In this document: one piece after another, positions 1 through 8,800 of the stretch
How positions within the stretch are numbered: position 1 is the first letter of the stretch
Layout of the letters: every line of letters starts with the position of its first letter
NCBI GenBank assembly: GCA_029259875.1
Contig: JAJDEK010000299.1
Location: 1 to 9,343 of the forward strand
From: Planctomycetaceae bacterium
GTDB lineage: Bacteria; Planctomycetota; Planctomycetia; Planctomycetales; Planctomycetaceae
Length of the DNA stretch: 9,343 bases
Direction: 5' to 3'
Notes under the pieces: model-generated
Told to the model about the DNA's origin: nothing
The model's input: only the letters and a program-made list of their open reading frames with translations
The model's database searches: none
Position numbers and translations under genes: made by a program

Positions 1-3000
1 AAAGCAAACTGAGGCAAGCGGGGTTGCTGCCCTTTTAGTTCTGCTGATAATTCTTCGGGTGAAATAGAACGCCAATCTTTTAACTCTGGTGCGCTTGCTA
101 CCAAAGAGTCATCGCACCAAATAGCAAGATCGCTACGGACAGATGAAACTTCCAACGGGGTCGGCATCATTACTTCTGCTTCGCGCTTGTTTACATTTCG
201 AGGGATCACACCCTCAAAGACGACTTCTACCTGATTTGTTTTCAATTCCTTAAATTCGAGAACCAAGACCCGCATATCGTCGGCGTTCTGCTCAATCACG
301 TACCAGTCATCTAATTCTTCTGCGTTCACATTCAAAATGAGATAGGATTCCGGGAGTTCGATCACAAACGTAGACTCAGGCGTTCCCTTTAATTGATATT
401 TCACTCGACTGGAAAGACTCATTTTGCTTGGAGCAACTAAAACCGCATGTTCGGCCACTGCCAGTTTTTTAGGTTGTCGACGAGACACTGAAAAACGAAA
501 CGACAAAGGACGCCTCGAAAAACGATAAGCCCATTGCGGGCTTAAAACCTGACCAGCAATCTTCAAAGCAGGTGAAGATGTCCCCGGATTTTTAAACTGT
601 TGAATATTAATTTGAATCGCCCCGGCAATCTCTTCCGGACGAATTTGAAATTGTGGTTCTGAATATACGCCAACTGTACCTGTCTCATTGGTAATATTTT
701 CAGGCACAATTTGTGGCATATTGACGGTGCGGGACTGCTTGCCAATTGATAAAGGTTGGAAGGCGACGACATTTATCTTCGTTGTATCCTTAATATCACG
801 TCGTAAAAAGACCTTTATGCGACGTTCTTCTCCATTACCAACCATCTCCCAGCCTCCCACGTCCGGCCCGCTAATTGATTGAATGCGTAAACCTTCTGAT
901 ATTTTCAAACTGGCTTGATTCATTTCTCCTTGACGAATGCGGTAATCATGCTCGCTCTGTAGTACCAGACCAGCATCTTGAATGATGGTCGCTAAGGTGG
1001 ATTTACATTGCAAAATTCCCTGAATCGCGCCACGCTCTTCCGCAGGTCGCCAGGAAATTTGCAAAGCGCCGCCTTGGTCGATGGGAAGTTCAAGTGTAGT
1101 TTTTCCGGATAGCGTCTGCTTTCGATAAGAGGCTCTCGTCCCTGTGATGCTAATTTGGGAGTCTTTATCGGAAAGTTCTAAGGTTAATCGTCCGCTGGCA
1201 ACCGGCTGTAGACTAATCCGAAAACTACCTGTGACTCCGGTCTGACGTGCAGGAAGATCGAAATTCAGATCCAACACGTGCAAGCCAGGCTTGGAAATAA
1301 CAATAGAGTAAATATTTTCTGACTTTGCCTTTTTTGATTTGTCTTGATTGGGCTGACGAGCTAAAAGTGTTGCTGATTTTTCATCCAAGAGTGCGCTGCT
1401 GATTGCTGCTTCACCTATAGGCAAGGGAAGCGTCACCGGTTGATTGCCGATTGTGTGGATCACCAAACGTCCCGTCACATGCACAATTGCTTGGCCCGCT
1501 GCTGCTCCTGGAAGAACCTTTGCAGAGTAAAGTGCCTGGCTAATGACGCCCCCTGATTCGACCTCTTGATTCACCCGTTGATCGGGGTTCGCTTCGTTCC
1601 AAAGCTTCGTAAACTCTTCTCGCGACAGAAAGACCCGCTGTGAACTCAATGGATCCTTCCCGACTTCATAGGGAACAACCAGATTCTGAGGCAGTTTTGG
1701 TTCCACCACTGTTTTTTTCTGCGCAAATACAGCCTCTGGACCACAGATAAACGTTCCCAACAAAATTAATGATGTGACCACTGCCTGTTTATCAGTCGAA
1801 TGAAGGAACCCTTTGATCTCAGATCGAAGCCGTTGATAAAACCACTCAATACTCCATAAAACACCCGCAAGTATTGATCCCCAAAAGACACCATCCAGAA
1901 GTGCTTGATACTGGGCTGAGACAAGCGCGCTACAGGCAACAGGAAGTAGAATTCCAAACATTACCAATGCCAGCTTTCGTAAACAAGAAATCCCTCGTAA
2001 CAACCAACTCAACCAAAGCAGACCGGCAATCACAGCGAGGCAAAATCGCCAACTACGTTGTGACTGCTGTAATGAAATGCTCAGAGACAATGGTTCTTGC
2101 CGAGGTGCTCCATAGTATTGGAATGCCAATGAGCGGAATCCGGCTGGTTCTGGTAACGGCGCTACTACAGACAATCGTCCGCCTAATGCTTTCGCGGGAA
2201 GAGAAGTTTCTAATTGCGCACCTAAGTCCTTTTTTGATCGCTCCTCTGGTAAAATAGGGGCCTCTGCTGCAGGTAGCATACCACCACCTAATCCACCACC
2301 AGCTCTCACCTCACCCCCACCCTCAAATACTTGACCGCCTACAATTCTTCTTTTTGAATTTTGTAGTAAACGCTGGTTTTCCAAATTTCCCGGTTCTATT
2401 GTCAAAGCAGGTCGTGCCATTGGCGCTGCCGGTTTTGATTGATCACCCAAGACACTCAGCTTTTTATCAGCCTCTCCACTGAATCGCGACCGGGCCATAG
2501 TCTCAGTTTCTACACCATAATCATCATTTGAAAAATATTCGGCCTTTTCCGAGGAATCATGATGACTCGGAATAGCAAGTCCCTGCTGCTCTTGCAGATT
2601 TCGTGACGAAGACATGCTAACTGACGCACGATTCGATTGCACTGCAGGCATCAATAATAAAACCATCAGGAACAGCACACAGAACCCGCCAAAAAGAAAC
2701 GCCATTCCAACGACGCCCCCTCTGCGAAAACAGTAAGCACAAATCAGGATCGCGATGCATACAAAGAACAGCATAACGACTCTTCCCACTATTTCGCGAG
2801 GCGAGAGAAGAGAAAGATGTTGGCGAACACTTTCGAGCATACCAGGACGGATCAATGGTTTGGTAGGTATGAAATCTCCCTTACTCTCCGTGATTAAAAG
2901 CTCATCCGGATAGAGGACAGACCATGATTGGTTCATAATTTCCAAAGGCTGTGTCTGCCCCGTCCCATCCACAACAGCAACCTGAGGTGGTATTTGTGAA

Positions 3001-5738
3001 AACTGTTGTAGCTGGTGCAAAGGCCTTTGGTTCATATCGTACAACAGTTTCAAAGTGCGTGTGCTATCACTCTGACTACTAGATGCCACTGGAATGATAA
3101 AAGCTTGCCCCGTCTTACGAACTTCAACAGGAATTCCATCGACCAGAGCAGACAGTAATTGTGCCTGATCTGGCAGAGTGACCTCTAAGGATTGTATGCC
3201 GACTGCAGAAAATGAGAGCAATACTTCGTTCTGGACTTCCCCTGCGTGGCCCAACAAACTTTTCAGGGCAAGTTGATGCGCAATCGCTGTGGGAATTGCC
3301 GTTTGATCGAAGCGGGTTTCTTCAGCTTGTATTTGATGACCGACTCCGACAAATCGGTAAGCGGCTACAATTCGTTCACGGGGCCGATACATTACAGGTA
3401 ATTGTAACTCGGCAGCATCAATTGCCGTTAAAGGCTGGCCTCGCAGGCCCATCGCTTGAATTTTTAAACGCTGATCCCCTTCGGCCTCGAATGCAACCTC
3501 ACCATACTGTCGATCGGCAGACATGATTTGCAATTGAGGAATCTTGACGATCTCGCCTCCTTTCCGAGGCTGTTCTATTGTGACTGCCAGAATTTGTTTC
3601 CCGCTCAAACGACGGTCCATTTTAAGAGTCCAGACGCGAAGGCCGTTCTGTGGTTCATCCGCAACTTGTTCGATGATTTTGCCAGCTGTTTTCACAAGCC
3701 GAAACTGAAGATCAGTTCCGACGCTCTCCGGAAGTGCTACCATTAATTTTCGATAACTGCCCCGCTCTACATTGAGAGTCGCCTCGAAATGAGAAAACAA
3801 AGTAGTTTGATCCAGTCTTACATATTGTAAATGCCGCGCAGCTAACTGAAGTGGCTTCCGGGAAACCGTCAAACTCCCTTTGTAGTTATTATCCTGATAC
3901 TGATACCCAAAACGCATTTTGGGAATACGTTCCTGCATCGGTTCCAAATTCGTCAATCCACTGGGAACCAAATCCCAGTCATTGTCGGCATTTATGACAA
4001 TGGAACCTTCTAAAATTTTCGCCTGAGGCAAATCAATTTTGGGTAACTCCAGCAATTGACTGCCAGTATCAGGAGGCCAGTTTTCCAGATCGCGGTGGGC
4101 GATAATCACAACTTTGGCTTCGGTATTGGCAGGTAATGCTTTGACGAAAGGCAGTCGAATTAATTTGCTGCCTGCTTCTCTAGAGGATTCTTTCCAGTTA
4201 ATATTCTGGTTTTGTAGTGTTGCCCCGAGGATGGTCCATTCAGCGGGAATGTTCATTTGAAATTCAAAGAGTGGCGCGAACAAACTTTCCACAGTCGTCA
4301 CTAATTGTAAATTCATACCCTGTTCATTGATTTCAACAATCGTTGACACCGCCATCTGAACTTCGGACCGTTTTTCTTGTGTCATTAGAGTAATATCAAA
4401 CTTCTGCTGCCAGAAATCAAAGTCCAGCCCGGGGCTATTCGCAGAACGTTCAGAAGCCTTTTTCGAACCTGTTGTATTATTAAGAACTCGACGCCTCACA
4501 CCATCGGTATTTTCAACTTGCAGACGAACTCCAAACGGATATCGAATCAAAACTGATCCAACGTGGGAGTTCACTTTTTGAATATAGAGGTCGGGAATTT
4601 GCCAAACTTGACCTGTTTCTGTGGTCATGACTCCACGACAAATAATTTGCCGCTCCCCTTCAATCGGCTGACGATAGTTCAAAGTAATTTCGGTTCTCTG
4701 TTGATCCTTAGCACTATCATTTAATTCCCAGGATTCTAATCCCGTTGATTCTACACTCACGATTTCCAAAGATTGGGGAACACTGAGTACAATTTGATCT
4801 AGAGATTGCCCGTAGATACTCAATGACGACTGTGCCTGCCAAGCGACTTTCCCCGGACTCACCGAGACACCGATTGCACTGCGGGCAAATACCAGAGAAT
4901 CATTGGTCTGTTCTCGGGCTTGCTCTGTCATTTTTAATCTGACTTGTCCAGCACCACCGATAGGAAACTCATAACTTGCTTTTTCACCATTATTAGCGGA
5001 TGGTTTTAATTTTAAATCGTTTATGATTAGATGCTGATCTGAAGGAATTTCTAATTTGAAGCGGCTAGCAACATTCGGCAAGAGTTGAAACTGGGCAACT
5101 TGATCGCTACCAACGGTATTCAATGAAGCCGATAATTTTAATACCAGTTGATGGTCACCCGGTTTTTGAGTGAATAACTGAAGTAAATCAATTTTTCCTG
5201 AGGAGCGTGCGATCATTGCTGGTTGCTGGTCTAACATTGCAGATTCCACAGCCAAACCATGCAAGGGCATATTGATCGCAGTCAGTTTCTGTTGAAACTG
5301 TCGAAATGAAATAGTCGCTTCAATCATTAACTGTCGATCTGAGACCGTTGCTTGATATGTAGCGTCATGAATAATGACATTCGAATGTGGAAATACAACG
5401 CCACCAGAATTTACGTTGGCTTGTTTTTTTAATGCTTCATATTGTGCCCGCGGTAATAGCACACCACTACGATCACGAGTCAGTAATGCATCCAACTCAT
5501 CGACGGGAATATAAATAGCTGTTTTCGGCCATTTTTTCAGATCAGAAGTGGCTACTTTTTTGCGCATGACAGACTTCTGTGCCAAAGCAGTCTGTTGCAG
5601 AACTGAGTTTGTGCAGACAAAAATGCTCAACCAACAGACTGACCAACACAGAATGCCTCTTTTAGACAGAAATCGCTGCTGGAAAATCGTTGCGGCCTCT
5701 AAAGAATTAGTCGTATTCAAAATCATGGCGAACCCCAT
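1..5738 (-). CDS. Giant exported protein: two fused copies of the P1 architecture (P2a-P2b), 3' end outside window
   Basis: One uninterrupted frame runs from the ATG at 5738 to base 1, giving 1912 codons and no stop, so the gene is partial at its 3' end. An in-frame ATG at 5726 is an equally possible start; neither has a strong Shine-Dalgarno. Numbering here is from 5738. Residues 28-53 are an export segment ending ALA|Q54. IYIP lies at 75-78 with P96-x3-Y100, as in P1. Beta modules fill about 105-980. A membrane hairpin (987-1004, 1009-1030) follows, then a polar and Gly-rich linker, three helices (about 1232-1247, 1253-1275, 1280-1301) and RLRS. A second export-like helix (1319-1340) ends VFAQ, after which the whole module order begins again: VFLS-x2-EF-x3-W1380, Trp1630, Gly1687 and Pro1796. 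Arginines and lysines cluster at 1005-1006, 1248-1255 and 1303-1309, which fits a topology with both beta regions outside. It lies 86 bp downstream of P1, probably in one operon. Function is not recognisable. An alternative reading is two genes with initiation inside the frame. Confidence 0.88.
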   Translation of the reverse strand, partial: MGFAMILNTTNSLEAATIFQQRFLSKRGILCWSVCWLSIFVCTNSVLQQTALAQKSVMRKKVATSDLKKWPKTAIYIPVDELDALLTRDRSGVLLPRAQYEALKKQANVNSGGVVFPHSNVIIHDATYQATVSDRQLMIEATISFRQFQQKLTAINMPLHGLAVESAMLDQQPAMIARSSGKIDLLQLFTQKPGDHQLVLKLSASLNTVGSDQVAQFQLLPNVASRFKLEIPSDQHLIINDLKLKPSANNGEKASYEFPIGGAGQVRLKMTEQAREQTNDSLVFARSAIGVSVSPGKVAWQAQSSLSIYGQSLDQIVLSVPQSLEIVSVESTGLESWELNDSAKDQQRTEITLNYRQPIEGERQIICRGVMTTETGQVWQIPDLYIQKVNSHVGSVLIRYPFGVRLQVENTDGVRRRVLNNTTGSKKASERSANSPGLDFDFWQQKFDITLMTQEKRSEVQMAVSTIVEINEQGMNLQLVTTVESLFAPLFEFQMNIPAEWTILGATLQNQNINWKESSREAGSKLIRLPFVKALPANTEAKVVIIAHRDLENWPPDTGSQLLELPKIDLPQAKILEGSIVINADNDWDLVPSGLTNLEPMQERIPKMRFGYQYQDNNYKGSLTVSRKPLQLAARHLQYVRLDQTTLFSHFEATLNVERGSYRKLMVALPESVGTDLQFRLVKTAGKIIEQVADEPQNGLRVWTLKMDRRLSGKQILAVTIEQPRKGGEIVKIPQLQIMSADRQYGEVAFEAEGDQRLKIQAMGLRGQPLTAIDAAELQLPVMYRPRERIVAAYRFVGVGHQIQAEETRFDQTAIPTAIAHQLALKSLLGHAGEVQNEVLLSFSAVGIQSLEVTLPDQAQLLSALVDGIPVEVRKTGQAFIIPVASSSQSDSTRTLKLLYDMNQRPLHQLQQFSQIPPQVAVVDGTGQTQPLEIMNQSWSVLYPDELLITESKGDFIPTKPLIRPGMLESVRQHLSLLSPREIVGRVVMLFFVCIAILICAYCFRRGGVVGMAFLFGGFCVLFLMVLLLMPAVQSNRASVSMSSSRNLQEQQGLAIPSHHDSSEKAEYFSNDDYGVETETMARSRFSGEADKKLSVLGDQSKPAAPMARPALTIEPGNLENQRLLQNSKRRIVGGQVFEGGGEVRAGGGLGGGMLPAAEAPILPEERSKKDLGAQLETSLPAKALGGRLSVVAPLPEPAGFRSLAFQYYGAPRQEPLSLSISLQQSQRSWRFCLAVIAGLLWLSWLLRGISCLRKLALVMFGILLPVACSALVSAQYQALLDGVFWGSILAGVLWSIEWFYQRLRSEIKGFLHSTDKQAVVTSLILLGTFICGPEAVFAQKKTVVEPKLPQNLVVPYEVGKDPLSSQRVFLSREEFTKLWNEANPDQRVNQEVESGGVISQALYSAKVLPGAAAGQAIVHVTGRLVIHTIGNQPVTLPLPIGEAAISSALLDEKSATLLARQPNQDKSKKAKSENIYSIVISKPGLHVLDLNFDLPARQTGVTGSFRISLQPVASGRLTLELSDKDSQISITGTRASYRKQTLSGKTTLELPIDQGGALQISWRPAEERGAIQGILQCKSTLATIIQDAGLVLQSEHDYRIRQGEMNQASLKISEGLRIQSISGPDVGGWEMVGNGEERRIKVFLRRDIKDTTKINVVAFQPLSIGKQSRTVNMPQIVPENITNETGTVGVYSEPQFQIRPEEIAGAIQINIQQFKNPGTSSPALKIAGQVLSPQWAYRFSRRPLSFRFSVSRRQPKKLAVAEHAVLVAPSKMSLSSRVKYQLKGTPESTFVIELPESYLILNVNAEELDDWYVIEQNADDMRVLVLEFKELKTNQVEVVFEGVIPRNVNKREAEVMMPTPLEVSSVRSDLAIWCDDSLVASAPELKDWRSISPEELSAELKGQQPRLPQFA
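1719..1784 (-). other. Internal signal-peptide-like helix opening P2b
   Basis: Residues 1319-1340 form a hydrophobic helix ending G-P-E-A-V-F-A-Q. It has the helix-breaking Pro and the small -1/-3-type residues of a signal peptidase I site, closely like the F-T-F-A-Q end of the P1 signal peptide. It sits about a dozen residues after the RLRS that closes P2a and directly before the second set of beta modules. It may be a plain membrane helix leading P2b outward, or it may be cut to release P2b. The codon for residue 1320 is GTG, so internal initiation cannot be excluded. Confidence 0.65.
1836..2045 (-). other. Three-helix membrane bundle closing P2a
   Basis: Residues 1232-1247, 1253-1275 and 1280-1301 are strongly hydrophobic. 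Arg1248, Arg1254 and Lys1255 lie between the first two helices, and R-L-R-S (1303-1306) follows the third. P1 ends the same way: three helices, a KLAL match at the start of the second, and RLRS after the third. This shows that P2a is a complete copy, not a truncated one. The positive-inside pattern puts the segment after RLRS in the cytoplasm. Confidence 0.8.
2139..2780 (-). other. Extra membrane hairpin plus polar/Gly-rich linker inside P2a
   Basis: Residues about 987-1200 of the downstream protein have no counterpart in P1. They begin with two hydrophobic helices (987-1004 and 1009-1030) joined by Phe-Arg-Arg-Gly-Gly, so both ends should face outward. The rest is a Ser/Asn/Gln/Glu-rich linker with low predicted order and a Gly-rich stretch. 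From the Pro of the W-x2-P or W-x3-P(D/E) landmark to RLRS, P1 has 149 residues and P2a has 359, so the insertion is about 210 residues. The exact borders are approximate. Confidence 0.65.
2277..2339 (-). other. Gly-rich flexible segment in the P2a linker
   Basis: Residues 1134-1154 contain 12 glycines in 21 positions, arranged as GG, GGG, GGG and GGG with Val, Glu, Arg and Leu between them. The GGT/GGA-rich codons give the short ccacca runs seen on the plus strand. It is most likely a flexible spacer between the membrane hairpin and the next helices. Confidence 0.7.
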
Positions 5739-5824
5739 TGAAGTTAGTCGCTCACAGTTAGTCTCTTAAAACAATCAACAACGCCATATCCATGCAAGGT
5801 CAAGCCTCACCACCTGTCTCTAGA
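5739..5824 (-). other. Intergenic gap between the two large genes
   Basis: These 86 bases separate the TAG stop of P1 from the start of the downstream gene. I see no GC-rich hairpin followed by a T-run on the minus strand, so there is no sign of an intrinsic terminator, and read-through from P1 is the simplest view. A TTGACC (plus-strand 5798-5803) resembles a -35 box but has no convincing -10 partner. The only clear structure is the short direct repeat next to the start codon, listed separately. Confidence 0.6.
5742..5763. repeat. Direct repeat AGTTAGTC, two copies, 14-bp period
   Basis: AGTTAGTC occurs at 5742-5749 and again exactly at 5756-5763, separated by gctcac. Read on the coding (minus) strand this is GACTAACT twice, ending three bases before the ATG at 5738. 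Its position suits a leader or operator element better than a promoter. A role in regulation is only a guess, since eight-base repeats can arise by chance. Confidence 0.45.
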
Positions 5825-8800
5825 CTATCTTTTGTCAGATTGATTTTGCATGAACTCATCAAATATGCCAGGAGGTGGAATTACAGCGGCCGAATGACTG
5901 CTGCCATCAAATTTGGAATCCTGGTTGGCAATCGTATGCGTTGATAGTCCTTTTCCGGAACGTAATCTGGAGAAGGCATATAAGAGCCACAGACTAAGCA
6001 TTGCAACAATCCCAAAACGCGCGGCATAAACACCATTCAGGACCTTGTCTGCATCAGTCAATGAGTAAATCGCAAGTATGAATATCAACAAGATCAACAA
6101 GGCTAGCTTAGTTTCCCAAGTCTTATTTCGCATGACCCAGGCAATCAGAATCAGAGAGACACTCAAGATCCAGGTATAAAAGGAGAGCTTCCACCAGGAA
6201 ACACTGATTTCAGGGCTGTCCCCCAAGCGCGTATAAGAAAACACACGGCCTTCTGTCGGAAAGTCCACCAATGAACCTGCAGAGGCGCCAATCCATGAAT
6301 CAAAGTATTCGCCTGAAACCTTAACTCCACCTCTTCTAGGAATGATGCCTGACATAAAAGGTTGATAGTCGGGCTCAAAGTCATCAGCCACACCGACCAA
6401 TGCATATTGTTCTGGAACCCAAATGGCTGTTTTCAATTGTTGAACGACAACGTTTTCTCCAGTGATTCCACCAAAGCGCGGTAATGGTAGCTTTAAATTA
6501 CCGCCTGGCGATTCTGTAATTCGAGGAACTGATTTCGTAAATAACAGGCTGATGAGGAATGATTGATCTGAAGACTGGTCTCGGGCAACGTTAATAAAAA
6601 ACGTTGACCAGCCCTCGTCGCTTTGACTTTGCTCATCTTTTTCCAGAGGAACAGGTTGACCGGCCACAGTAACGCTCAAAGGTTCCATACCTTCGGGCAA
6701 AGCCACTTTTAATTGCTGTCGTTCACTGGATTTCATCAAGTAACGGCAACGGTAAGTTGAACGTCCTTCTTTGGTCACAACGACCTCAACTAGAGACTTC
6801 ATAATAATCGTCTCAACGACTTCCTGAATTTTGTGTCTCGTGGATACGAGTTCCAGACTCACTGGTTGACTAAAGTAACGAAACGCCAAAAACCCTTCTT
6901 TGGGCAATAATTTCAATTCGCGGATATCAATCGGGTCCAGTTGCTCTTCTAGTTTTGAAGTCGAGACAGAAAGTGTTCTTGACTTCCTGACAGCAATTTC
7001 ACCATAAATCCTAGATAGGGGAACATTACGCGACCGCTGATTAGCCTCTGTTTTTTCTAAACCTAATACTTTCACTGGTCGTAAGGCGATTTTTTCCAAC
7101 AACATATCGCCTGTTTCCGTTTTTGGTGCCTCTTTCTTTTTCTTGTCCGCTTTATCTTCTTCATCATCTGGCTTTGCAGCAGAAGTCAACATGCCTGGTG
7201 TAATGTCATAGCGAACTTCAAGTGCATAAGGACCTTGAACATTTCTTTGTGTGGTCACAGTCCAGATAACCCACCCTTCGACTGCTTTTTCAGTACGGAT
7301 TTTCTGCTTGATGGATGGTGCCGGAGCGGGTGATAAAGAACGAATCTGAATCAAATCAGCAATTGCTTCAGGAACGGCAAAACGAAAAGTATCTACTCCC
7401 GCATACTGAACCTGATAATCAATTCTGCTGAGCACTTCAGCAATCTGTTCTTTGACTTCAACACTGGTTGCAACATCTGCGACCAGGCGCGTGGGCTTGA
7501 TTCGAATCTTTACCGGAATCACAACCGGACGGCGATTATAATCCCAAACAGAAGCCAATGAAGCCTTCGCGACTCTCGGACTTGAATTAGTAGCAGGCTG
7601 CGCACCAACAACATCCGGATTACTAATAATCAATTCCATTGATTCTGGAGCATAAATGGCGACCTGACCTGTTTCCCGTTCAACATTCGTTGGTTCCAGC
7701 AATGGAATATTTACCTTAGATTCTTGTGCTCCCTTATCGAAATTCTGATGAGCGCGAATCTGTAGTTTTAATTTTCCCTGATATTTTTGCAGCAAAGAAA
7801 CCGTTAACTGCCGCGTTTTCTTATCAAAATCATATTCTTTTAGGCCAGCCACATTGACAGAATCAATGACCAGCTTTTCTGGCACTTTCAATTGAAACGA
7901 AAAAATGCCCGCCCGTTGAATGTCATAATCAAGTTGTGCTTTCACTCGAATTTCATCTTCACCGAAAATGCACTCGGTCAACTGATTTACAAAAATACGA
8001 GGTTCGAGTGGCTGTATGCTAATTTGCAGTTTTGCTGAGGGATTGAAAAATCGATAATAAACGGCATTGGGCCTTTGAATACTCTTGGGGACGCTTGCTA
8101 CTTCACTGCGAGTGACTCCTTCTGTATTGGTTACAGAAAACGTCATACTCTCTCCGGGAACAATGGCAATCTGGCCGCTCTCCCTGATGACATCGAGTGC
8201 ATGAATTCCACTGGTTGCTGTCTCAGATAAGCCAAGAATATTAAATGGTTCTTCTGGAATCTCTTTTTCGGTATGAACTTGAATCAGCGCACCATTTTGC
8301 AACTTATTAAGAAACTCGACTAAGATTATTTGTTTGTCAGCCGTTTTCTCTATTTTCCAGCTTTTGATTTTGGTATTGGAGGAAGAAAGATCCAGGATAC
8401 GATCTTTGAGAGGAACCGCAATCCGTGCACTTTGCATATCGCCTCTGAGAACTTCATATTTTAATAATGCTTGAGTATGGACTAAGCCATCTCGAATTGA
8501 AACCAAAGTAGAATTCTCGACACTTGCCAATAAGTCCATTTCCGGCTTTGTGCTTTCACGGGGATACCAGAGAACTGTGATTTGATTGGTGGCACCCAAT
8601 GTCGATTTAACCAAAGTCGCATCTTTGGGAGAATCGATCGGCAGCCGCACCAGTTGGGGGGTAATCTTCACAGTTTGATCTGCTTCGGGAATCTTTAATT
8701 CTAAAGTTGTGATGCCGACCGTCGGACATTCAAACTGAAAACTGTGTCCTTCGGGCGAATTTTTCACACGCGTTAGCAGTTCAATTTGTACTTGATGCTC

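Noticed and set aside
563..772. Minus-strand small open frames in other frames (563-772, 1766-1957, 6163-6405) and plus-strand 688-882
   Set aside because: All lie inside the two large coding frames and are shadows of them.
1874..2257. Plus-strand open frame of 127 codons
   Set aside because: It lies opposite the membrane bundle and linker of the downstream gene, whose frame is continuous there and matches P1. The translated product has no coherent domain.
2277..2345. ccacca-rich DNA as a microsatellite
   Set aside because: The repeats are short and imperfect and are explained by glycine codons of the linker.
3212..3746. Two short plus-strand open frames (3212-3526, 3528-3746)
   Set aside because: Both are antisense to well-supported beta modules of P2a. 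Their products look like reverse-frame translations, with no start signal or family match.
5548..5769. Plus-strand open frame across the start of the downstream gene
   Set aside because: It overlaps the export signal and IYIP region of P2a on the opposite strand and has no recognisable content.
5775..5803. Possible promoter with TTGACC as a -35 box in the gap
   Set aside because: At 17-bp spacing the -10 candidate is TGTTGA, a poor match to TATAAT, so a separate promoter is not supported from sequence alone.
5805..5830. Possible terminator after P1 (GTCTAGAGAC inverted repeat)
   Set aside because: The stem is only four base pairs with a two-base loop and no T-run, too weak for an intrinsic terminator.
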